Below are positions 57,551 to 64,000 of a stretch of DNA of 64,000 nucleotides, one piece after another. Under the pieces are notes generated by a model that ran no database searches, was not told the DNA's origin, and saw only the letters and a program-made list of their open reading frames with translations. The DNA is from Sphingomonas swuensis (GTDB lineage: Bacteria > Pseudomonadota > Alphaproteobacteria > Sphingomonadales > Sphingomonadaceae). Numbering within the stretch: the first letter of the stretch is position 1; each line of letters begins with the position of its first letter. The position numbers and the translations under genes were made by a program. The DNA is taken from the NCBI RefSeq assembly GCF_039538045.1, contig NZ_BAABBQ010000001.1:2006001-2070000 (forward strand), read 5' to 3'.

Positions 57551-58687
57551 ATGTCCCTTATCGATCCCGTCGACCTCGCCGCCAAGCTCATCTCGGTGCC
57601 CTCGGTCACCCCCGCCAGCGGCGCCGTCTTCGACCTGCTCGACGAGGCGCTGACGGGCGTCGGCTTCGCCGTCCACCGCTTCATCCTCGGTGAGGCGCCC
57701 GACGGGCCGACCGAGAACATGGTCGCGATCCGCGACCGCGGCCCGGGACCCCACGTCAGCTTCGCCGGCCACCTCGACGTCGTTCCCGCCGGCGAGGGCT
57801 GGACCGGCGACGCCTTCACCGCCCGGATCGAGGATGGCCGGCTGTTCGGCCGCGGCGCCAACGACATGAAGAGCGCCATCGCCGCCGCCGCCGCCGCCGC
57901 TTCGGCGATCGACCAGCGCTCGGGTACCCTCTCCTTCCTCATCACCGGAGACGAGGAGGGCTATGCGACCTGGGGCACGCCGCGAATCATCGACTGGCTG
58001 AACGAGCGCGCCATCCGCCCCGACATGATCCTGATCGGAGAACCGACCAGCGAGACCGCGCTCGGGGACACCGTCAAGATCGGCCGCCGCGGCTCGGTCA
58101 ACCTGTGGCTGACGGTGCGCGGCGTCCAGGGTCATGTCGCCTATCCGCACAAGGCCGACAATCCCGTGCCTCGCCTCGCGCGCATCTGCGCCGCGCTGGC
58201 CGACCTCCACCTCGACGACGGGACCGAGGCATTTCCCCCCTCGAACCTCGAGTTCACCGCGCTCGCCACGCCGACCTCGGCCAGCAACCTCATTCCGGGT
58301 GAAGCGACCGCCCAGGCTAACATCCGCTTCAACAACCTGCATGACGGCGAAGCGCTGATCGACCTCGTCACCCGGACCGCGCACGCGATCGATCCCGCTT
58401 GCGAGGTTCGGGCACGGATCTCGGGCGAAGCCTTCCTGACCCCGCCGGGCACGCTCTACGACCTCGTCACCGCCGCCATTCGCGAGGAGACGGGGATCGC
58501 CCCTTCCCTGTCGACCGGCGGCGGGACCTCGGACGGCCGCTTCCTCATCAAGCTCTGCCCGGTGGTCGACTTCGGCCTTCCCAACGCGACCATGCACAAG
58601 GTCGGCGAGAGCGCCGGGATCGAGGACATCCGCGCTTTGTCGCGCATCTACCGGCGGGTGTTCGAAGGCGGCCTGGCGCGCGCCTGA
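57551..58687 (+). CDS. dapE: Succinyl-diaminopimelate desuccinylase
   Basis: A 378-residue M20-family amidase that yields LL-diaminopimelate for lysine and peptidoglycan. Metal-site motifs are visible: GHLDVVP, RGANDMKS, TGDEEGYATWG and a C-terminal MHKVGE. Length is typical. The start at MSLIDPVDL (57551) is preferred over upstream in-frame codons. Confidence 0.95.
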   Translation: MSLIDPVDLAAKLISVPSVTPASGAVFDLLDEALTGVGFAVHRFILGEAPDGPTENMVAIRDRGPGPHVSFAGHLDVVPAGEGWTGDAFTARIEDGRLFGRGANDMKSAIAAAAAAASAIDQRSGTLSFLITGDEEGYATWGTPRIIDWLNERAIRPDMILIGEPTSETALGDTVKIGRRGSVNLWLTVRGVQGHVAYPHKADNPVPRLARICAALADLHLDDGTEAFPPSNLEFTALATPTSASNLIPGEATAQANIRFNNLHDGEALIDLVTRTAHAIDPACEVRARISGEAFLTPPGTLYDLVTAAIREETGIAPSLSTGGGTSDGRFLIKLCPVVDFGLPNATMHKVGESAGIEDIRALSRIYRRVFEGGLARA

Positions 58688-58691
58688 GCGG

Positions 58692-60380
58692 TCAGGCGGC
58701 GCTGCGCCCTACCCGCGGATGCGCCTGCGCATGGCTCGTCCAGCGCAGGAATTCCTCCTCCATCATCGGCTCGGCGAAGATGAAGCCCTGGATCGTCTCG
58801 CAGCCCATGGCCCGCAGGATGTCGGCCTGCGCGACCGTCTCGACCGCTTCGGCGACGAGCTCGCACTCGACCCCGCGCACCAGCTGGACGACCGCCTGGA
58901 CCACCACTCGAGCCTGCTCGCTGGTCGCGATGTCGTCGATCAGCGAGGGGTCGAGCTTGACCCGGTCGATCGGCAGCTGGCGGAGCCGCGCGATGTTGGA
59001 ATAGCCGGTGCCGAAGTCGTCGATCGCGATCGCCGCACCGTCGGCGCGAAGCGCGGCGATCTCGGCCAGCACCGAAGCCGGGCACTCCATCGCGGCGCTC
59101 TCGGTGAACTCGAGCTCGATCCGGTCGAGACCGACATGCGCCTCGGCGAAGATCTGCCGCAGCCGGGCAAAGAAGTCGGCGCGCTCGAGCTGGCGCGGGC
59201 TGACGTTGAAGGCGACGCGGCGAAGACCGCCATCCTCGCGCTCCCAGCTGGCGATCATCGCCGCCACCTCGGCCATGACCCAGTCGCCGATATCGTTAAT
59301 GACCCCGCACTGCTCGGCGACCGGGATGAATTCGTTGGGCGAAACCAGCCCACGGACCGGATGGTGCCAGCGGAGCAGCGCCTCGGCGCCGGTGACGGTA
59401 CCGTCGTGAAGGCTGAGCTGCGGCTGCAGCGCGAGCACGAACTCGCCCCGCTGCACCGCGTCGACCAGTGCCTTCTCGGTTTCCAGCCGGGTGCGATGCT
59501 CGGCGGCGAGCGCATCGTTGAACAGGCAGTGCTGGTGACCCCCGCCGGCCTTGGCGCGATACATGGCGATGTCCGCCGCCTTCATCAGTTCCTCGACGCT
59601 CCGGCCGTGGAGCGGCGCGAGCGCGACCCCGACCGACGCGCCGATGTCGACGCTGTGGCCCTGGAGTTCGAATGGCTCGCCGATCGCGAGCACGACCCGC
59701 CGGGCCAGCCGCTCGGCTTCGGCCGCGGTTCCGACCTGCGGGAACAGCAGGGTGAATTCGTCGCCCGCCAGTCGCGCCAGCAGCGGCCGTGCGGACGAAG
59801 TGGTGGTCTCGCTGTTGACCACCACCCGCAGGCGGTTGGCGACCATGACCAGCAACTGGTCGCCTCGGGCATGGCCGAGGCTGTCGTTCACCGCCTTGAA
59901 GCGATCGAGGTCGACGAACAGCATGACCGACAGCCGATCGCTCGCCTGGGCAAGAATGCGCTCGGCTTCGGCGCGGAAATTGAGTCGGTTGGGCAGGCTG
60001 GTGACCGGATCGTACATTCCCAGCGCATGTGCATTGTCGATCGAGCTGCGAACCTCGGCGAACAGGCTGTCCACCGCCGCCGCGACCTTGGGCATGGTCC
60101 GTTGGACGAGCTCCGGGGTCGGGCTGGTGAGATCCCCCTCCTCGACCGCCAGCAGCCGGTCGCGAAGCGCCGCCAGCGCGCGCGCCCCCTCGCTGTTGGG
60201 ACGCTCGGAAGCGACATAGCAGACGATAAGGCAGAACAGGCCCGCCATCACCGCCGCGGCGATCTGCTGCGGGAGCTGGGTGATCGAGAGAAATGCGTAG
60301 AGCGAGAAGATGAACGACGCCACGCCCGCCAGTCCTGACAGGAGCATGTTGCTGATCTTTTGGGCGGTCCCCACCTTCAT
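58692..60380 (-). CDS. GGDEF-EAL protein (c-di-GMP turnover)
   Basis: A 562-residue protein with two N-terminal membrane helices (about residues 12-32 and 38-56), a short linker, a GGDEF domain (about 115-285) and an EAL domain (about 300-555). The cyclase signature reads RLAGDEF, the usual AGDEF variant, so it may still be active. EAL catalytic residues look complete: EALLRW, FNVSPRQL, ELEFTES, DDFGTGYSN, KLDPSLI, AEAVET and QGFIFAEP. No PAS sensor is present. A likely net c-di-GMP phosphodiesterase, but both activities are possible. Confidence 0.92.
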   Translation of the reverse strand: MKVGTAQKISNMLLSGLAGVASFIFSLYAFLSITQLPQQIAAAVMAGLFCLIVCYVASERPNSEGARALAALRDRLLAVEEGDLTSPTPELVQRTMPKVAAAVDSLFAEVRSSIDNAHALGMYDPVTSLPNRLNFRAEAERILAQASDRLSVMLFVDLDRFKAVNDSLGHARGDQLLVMVANRLRVVVNSETTTSSARPLLARLAGDEFTLLFPQVGTAAEAERLARRVVLAIGEPFELQGHSVDIGASVGVALAPLHGRSVEELMKAADIAMYRAKAGGGHQHCLFNDALAAEHRTRLETEKALVDAVQRGEFVLALQPQLSLHDGTVTGAEALLRWHHPVRGLVSPNEFIPVAEQCGVINDIGDWVMAEVAAMIASWEREDGGLRRVAFNVSPRQLERADFFARLRQIFAEAHVGLDRIELEFTESAAMECPASVLAEIAALRADGAAIAIDDFGTGYSNIARLRQLPIDRVKLDPSLIDDIATSEQARVVVQAVVQLVRGVECELVAEAVETVAQADILRAMGCETIQGFIFAEPMMEEEFLRWTSHAQAHPRVGRSAA

Positions 60381-60433
60381 CGCGGGGTCGATGGTTAAGG
60401 CGGGGTAGTTAAAAAGCCGTGTAGGCGCGCCGC

Positions 60434-60985
60434 TCAGCGACGAAGGATGAGGTAGAGGCTACCGCCCCCGCCGTGCCGGCGATGGGCATTGCGCACCGCC
60501 GCGATCTGCTCGGCATGGCGCGACACAGCCAGCCAGTCGTGGACTGCCGCGCGGATCTTGCCGCGCAGCACCGGCGGCTCGCCCGGCCGGTGATGCCCCG
60601 TTACCAGCAGGAGCACCCGGTCGCCGGCCACGATCGCCCGCTCGAGCGCCATATCGAGAGCGTCATAGGCGCGGTCGAGATTCATCCCGTGAAGGTCGAG
60701 CGTCCGGTCGACCGGGACCGACCCGTTTTTGAGCCGGCGCTCCCAATGGCCATCGAGGTTGCCGTGGATGGTCGTTCGCCGCGGCTTGGCCACAGGCTGC
60801 ACCCGCGCCGGCGGGACCCGGCCCTTGGCCTTGGCCGGGGGGAGTTCGGCAATCGCGGCCGACACTGCCGCGATGTCCGGTGCGAGCACCGCCGGCGCCC
60901 GCACCTGCGGTTCGCGGCTCAGCGGATTGATGGTGGCCGCGACCCGCGACCAGAGCGCCTGCTCTTCAGGGCTGAGGGGACGCAC
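60434..60985 (-). CDS. Smr/MutS2-C domain protein
   Basis: A 183-residue protein; the C-terminal Smr domain holds LDLHGMNLD, VLLLVTGHH and the glycine-rich end HRRHGGGGSLYLILRR. Smr domains act as nucleases or nucleic-acid-binding modules. The start is GTG at 60985, overlapping the mltA stop by about 20 bases. Confidence 0.85.
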   Translation of the reverse strand: MRPLSPEEQALWSRVAATINPLSREPQVRAPAVLAPDIAAVSAAIAELPPAKAKGRVPPARVQPVAKPRRTTIHGNLDGHWERRLKNGSVPVDRTLDLHGMNLDRAYDALDMALERAIVAGDRVLLLVTGHHRPGEPPVLRGKIRAAVHDWLAVSRHAEQIAAVRNAHRRHGGGGSLYLILRR

Positions 60986-62207
60986 CGACCGGCACCTGCT
61001 GCTGTGCCTGAGTGGCCGTTTCCCGCGCGCGAGCCGCCGCCAAGCTGCCCTTGGGCAGCAGCAGCAGGGCGCTGCCCTTGGCCGCCATTCCGCCGGCGAT
61101 CCGGGTCGCCTCGACGCCATGACCCCAGAAGGTGTCGAACCGGTTCGAGCCCTTGATCGCTCCGCCCGTGTCCTGCGCCACCCACAGGCCATTGGCCTCG
61201 GGCCGGTCGACCATCAGGAAGACCGGTGCGCCGAGCGGGACGAACAACGGATCGGCCGCGACGCTGCCGCGCCCGGTCACCGGCACGTTCATGGCCCCGA
61301 GCGGGCCCGGCCCGGTCAGCTCGCGGAAGAAGATGTAGGACAGGTTCTCGCGCATGATCGCGCGGCCCTCCTCGGGGTTGGCGCGAAGCCAGGCCACGAT
61401 GTCCTGCATGCTGGTGCCGCCCGGCTGGAGGATCCCGCGCTCGCGCATGATCCGGCCGATCGCCTTATACTCGCGGCCGTTCTGGTCGGCATAGCCGAGC
61501 CGCATCTCGCCGCCGTCGGGCAGCCGCAGCCGCCCCGAGCCCTGTATCTGCAGGAAGAACAGCTCGATCGGATCGGCTGCCCAGGCGAGTTCCAGTCCCT
61601 TGTTGGCGAGGACCCCGTCCTCGATCGCGGCGCGGTCGTGGTAGAGGACGCAGGCTCCCGTCTCGTCAACTCGGCCGCGGCCGGTCTGGCCATCGGCGCG
61701 GGTACAGCGCACGAGGTCGGGCGGCACGCGGTAGATCGGCACCATCGCGCCGGGTTGCTGGACTCGCGCACCGGCCAGTTCGGGCTCGTAATAGCCGGTG
61801 GCAAAGGCCTTGCCGTCGTGGACCTGGACCCACTCGAAGCGCTGCTCGAAGAAATTGCGCGCGGCGGCGGGCGCAATCGTGGACGCCTCGGTGCACAGCG
61901 CCTGCCAGTCGGCACCGACCGTCAGCCCCGAGGCATCCTTGCGGCGCACCAGAACCGGGCAGGAGATGCGGAAGGCGGCGAGTCCGCGTTCGGCCTGCTC
62001 CTGGCTGATGGTCCGCGGCGCGGTGACGAAGGTCGCGGCCTCGATCGCGCGGCGGGGACCTGGCGGCGGTACCGGGACCGGGGCCGGGGAAGGCGTTACA
62101 ACCACCGGCGGCGAAGGTGTCTCGACGACAGGCGGAAGCGGGCGCGTGGCGCAGGCGGCCACCGACAGGCCGAGCAGCGCGACCAGCGCTTGGGAGCGAA
62201 GCTTCAC
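60966..62207 (-). CDS. mltA: Membrane-bound lytic murein transglycosylase A
   Basis: A 413-residue outer-membrane lipoprotein enzyme. The lipobox VAAC is at residues 16-19, followed by a Pro-rich linker. The MltA catalytic region (YYEPELAGARV, LQIQGSGRLRLPDGG) and the 3D domain (AQDTGGAIKGSNRFDTFWG) are both visible. It cuts glycan chains to 1,6-anhydro products. It lies 4 bases after the Tim44-like gene. Confidence 0.93.
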   Translation of the reverse strand: MKLRSQALVALLGLSVAACATRPLPPVVETPSPPVVVTPSPAPVPVPPPGPRRAIEAATFVTAPRTISQEQAERGLAAFRISCPVLVRRKDASGLTVGADWQALCTEASTIAPAAARNFFEQRFEWVQVHDGKAFATGYYEPELAGARVQQPGAMVPIYRVPPDLVRCTRADGQTGRGRVDETGACVLYHDRAAIEDGVLANKGLELAWAADPIELFFLQIQGSGRLRLPDGGEMRLGYADQNGREYKAIGRIMRERGILQPGGTSMQDIVAWLRANPEEGRAIMRENLSYIFFRELTGPGPLGAMNVPVTGRGSVAADPLFVPLGAPVFLMVDRPEANGLWVAQDTGGAIKGSNRFDTFWGHGVEATRIAGGMAAKGSALLLLPKGSLAAARARETATQAQQQVPVGASPQP

Positions 62208-62211
62208 TATT

Positions 62212-62862
62212 CTATTCGTCGTCGGTTTCGATCAGGACCCAGTTCGGATCGCCCGAAGCCAGGTCGCGGCGGAAGGTCCAGCGATCGCGCGTCTGGACCG
62301 CGTCGCTGAGCGATCCGGCGAGCACGTTGCCCTCGGCATCGCGGGTCACCGCGGCGATATCGGCCTCGAACCGGACCGTCAGAGTCGCCACCTTGCCCGT
62401 GACGCCCGCCTCGGCGATCAGCGCCTGCTCGACCGCGATCAGCCGATTGTCGAGCCGCTGGCCCGCGGCCTCGCGCTCTGCGATCGCTTCGTCGAACGCG
62501 CCCGCGATCTCGGGATCGAGGAAGGAGCGCACCTCGTCCAGCCGGCCCGCCCAGAAGGCTTCCAGGATCATCCGGTATGCAGCCTGCGCGCCCTCGAGGA
62601 AGCGGGCGACGTCGAAGCTCGGATCGGCCGCGAGCAGCGCACGCACGCCGGGTCCGGCGGTCGGAAGATATGCGGTGTCGAGCGGCTCGGCGCTGGGCTG
62701 CTGCGCGGCACCCGCCATCGCCGGCGCCGGCACCGCACGCCCTTCGGCGTCGGCCGGCTTCAGCGACAGCTGCTGCTCATGGCCCGTGCGCTCGCCGAGC
62801 ACGCTGTACAGCTTGAGCCCGATGAATAGGGCGACCAGCGCAAGGATGATGACTGCAACCAA
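62212..62862 (-). CDS. Tim44-like domain protein
   Basis: A 216-residue protein with one N-terminal membrane helix (about residues 1-20), a Pro/Ala-rich linker and a C-terminal Tim44-like fold (FLEGAQAAYRMILEAFWAGRLDEVRSFL). Alphaproteobacterial relatives are thought to be ancestral to the mitochondrial import factor Tim44, and their bacterial role is unclear. It heads the Tim44-mltA-Smr operon, divergent from secB. Confidence 0.88.
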   Translation of the reverse strand: MVAVIILALVALFIGLKLYSVLGERTGHEQQLSLKPADAEGRAVPAPAMAGAAQQPSAEPLDTAYLPTAGPGVRALLAADPSFDVARFLEGAQAAYRMILEAFWAGRLDEVRSFLDPEIAGAFDEAIAEREAAGQRLDNRLIAVEQALIAEAGVTGKVATLTVRFEADIAAVTRDAEGNVLAGSLSDAVQTRDRWTFRRDLASGDPNWVLIETDDE

Positions 62863-63064
62863 GGAACCGCTTTCTCGTGTCTGACTGTCGGGATGCTCAA
62901 CGCTCTACATAGGCGCACAGGTCCCCGGCTTCAAACCCCGGGCTTTGGCCGTCCTTCGCGCCATTGCACCGCTTCGGCGCGGCTGCTAGTCGCCCGCCCG
63001 AACCCGAGTGGGACCGCATCAGCTTGTCCCGCCACTCCTTTTAGCATGGTTAAGGGCAACACTG

Positions 63065-63586
63065 ATGGCCGCTTCCGATCCGACCGACCTGGCTCCCAAC
63101 GGCGCGGATGCCGCGTCCGACGCTCCGCAGGTCGCGGCGCTCGCGCAATATGTGAAGGACCTGTCGGTCGAAAACCCGTCGGCCCCGCAGGTCTTCCAGT
63201 GGAACGAGCAGCCGCAGCTCGACGTGCAGTTCAACATCGCGGTCAACAAGATCGCCGACGAAGTGCATGAGGTCGTGCTCAAGATCGACGCCTCGGCCCG
63301 CTCGGCCCAGGGCGTCCACTTCGTCCTCGACCTTAGCTACGCCGGCATCTTCGGCCTCCGCAACCTGCCCGAGGAGCAGCTTCCGGCCTTCCTCCTCGTC
63401 GAGGCGCCGCGGCTGCTCTTCCCGTTCGCCCGCCAAGTCGTCGCCTCGTCGATCCAGGATGCCGGCTTCCCGCCGCTGATGCTCGACCCGATCGACTTCG
63501 CCAGCATCTACATGAGCCAGGTGGATGCCGCGCAGCAGCAGGCCGCCACCGGCGACCAGCCGCAGGCCGAGCCGACCATCCAGTAG
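63065..63586 (+). CDS. secB: Protein-export chaperone SecB
   Basis: A 173-residue tetrameric chaperone that holds preproteins unfolded for SecA. Conserved core [26 protein letters not shown] is present, with a Gln-rich C-terminal tail. Start set at 63065, giving MAASDPTDL; a longer in-frame start at 63008 is possible but lacks a ribosome site. Confidence 0.95.
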   Translation: MAASDPTDLAPNGADAASDAPQVAALAQYVKDLSVENPSAPQVFQWNEQPQLDVQFNIAVNKIADEVHEVVLKIDASARSAQGVHFVLDLSYAGIFGLRNLPEEQLPAFLLVEAPRLLFPFARQVVASSIQDAGFPPLMLDPIDFASIYMSQVDAAQQQAATGDQPQAEPTIQ

Positions 63587-63596
63587 CATCGAACAT

Positions 63597-63650
63597 CCTC
63601 CTCCCCCGCCGGGAGGAGGCCGCCCGCAAGGGCAGTGGGGGAGTGGCGCA
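63597..63650. repeat. GC-rich hairpin repeat, divergent third copy
   Basis: CCTCCTCCC and GGGAGGAGG form a 9-bp stem around CCGCC, followed by GCCCGCAAGGGC and a G-rich tract. It resembles the elements at 32137 and 40711 but the stem sequence differs. It lies between secB and murJ. Confidence 0.6.
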
Positions 63651-63653
63651 CCG

Positions 63654-64000
63654 ATGAATCTCCTCAAGGCCACCGGCACGATCGGCGGGCTGACCATGGT
63701 CAGCCGGATCCTCGGCTTTGCCCGTGAGATGCTGATGGCGCGGATAATGGGCGCGACCGCCGCGACCGACGCCTTCCTGCTCGCCTTCCGTCTCCCGAAC
63801 ACCTTCCGCCGGCTGTTCGGCGAAGGCGCGTTCAGCGCCGGCTTCGTGCCGCTCTACGCCCAGCGCCTGCAGGGTGAGGACGGCGAAGCCGAAGCCCGCA
63901 AATTCTCCGAGGAAGTGCTCGCGGTCTTCCTCCCGACCCTGGTCCTCTTCACCCTCTTCTTCCAGCTCATCATGCCGGCCTTCGTCGCGGTCTGGTCGGG
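63654..64000 (+). CDS. murJ: Lipid II flippase MurJ, N-terminal part
   Basis: The first 115 residues of a membrane flippase that runs off the right edge of the window. Diagnostic start [20 protein letters not shown], then [14 protein letters not shown], and [18 protein letters not shown]. It moves lipid II across the inner membrane for peptidoglycan synthesis. Confidence 0.95.
   Translation, partial: MNLLKATGTIGGLTMVSRILGFAREMLMARIMGATAATDAFLLAFRLPNTFRRLFGEGAFSAGFVPLYAQRLQGEDGEAEARKFSEEVLAVFLPTLVLFTLFFQLIMPAFVAVWS

Overview
The window reads as chromosomal DNA of a high-GC alphaproteobacterium, most likely of the family Sphingomonadaceae. The evidence is a full 14-gene nuo operon in alphaproteobacterial order followed by birA-coaX-rnj-DUF1467, a secB/Tim44-like/mltA/Smr cluster, DUF2842 and Mpo1-like genes, a zapA-6S RNA-ygfA locus, and short GC-rich double-hairpin repeats in several gene gaps. 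No phage, insertion sequence, CRISPR array or plasmid function was seen. Nearly all of the window is core housekeeping DNA with very tight packing.

Layout. 1-1.9 kb: end of mmsB, then an overlapping trio of a cytochrome c'/c556-type protein, cytochrome b561 and a VOC protein. 1.8-6.7 kb: comEC on the minus strand, divergent from gltX-gltA. 6.7-12.6 kb: a histidine-kinase-like protein without the usual phosphoacceptor His, its helical partner, a nucleotidyltransferase-like membrane protein, and a membrane-anchored coiled-coil protein. 12.7-34.7 kb: one long minus-strand block (ldt, M23 peptidase, efp, suhB, nuoA to nuoN with two extra small genes, birA, coaX, rnj, DUF1467). 34.9-38.5 kb: an outer-membrane barrel protein, a HAD phosphatase, thiE, and a winged-helix regulator with a membrane domain. 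38.5-44 kb: the carbon-metabolism run tkt-gap-pgk-fda. 44.1-46.7 kb: a small coiled-coil gene, zapA, 6S RNA, ygfA, DUF2842 and a SleB-type hydrolase. 46.9-52.8 kb: tRNA-Asp, AI-2E family permease, Mpo1-like protein, Na+/H+ antiporter, DUF805, tRNA-Leu, and a comM copy that has lost its ATPase core. 52.8-56.7 kb: rpmH-rnpA-yidD-yidC-yihA and a GST. 56.7-64 kb: a lipoprotein, a cupin, dapE, a GGDEF-EAL protein, Smr-mltA-Tim44-like, secB and the start of murJ.

How it fits together. The central theme is respiration (complex I, cytochromes), the central carbon route (citrate synthase, lower glycolysis, transketolase) and envelope biogenesis (YidC/YidD, SecB, MurJ, MltA, L,D-transpeptidase, LytM-type peptidase, SleB, DapE). 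Translational coupling is common: at least five junctions in the nuo-rnj block share the same 4-base GTGA stop/start overlap.

Most worth a second look: (1) rnpA has no usable start near its conserved N-terminus; its only in-frame start lies 7 bases before rpmH, so rpmH would be nested inside rnpA. (2) comM carries an in-frame internal loss of the Walker A/B ATPase module. (3) A 90-codon gene of clearly lower GC sits between nuoF and nuoG, and a 47-codon membrane protein sits between nuoE and nuoF. (4) The histidine kinase has Asp where the phosphoacceptor His should be. (5) The long coiled-coil protein has the architecture of a TipN-like polarity factor. All are read from sequence alone; no database search was possible.
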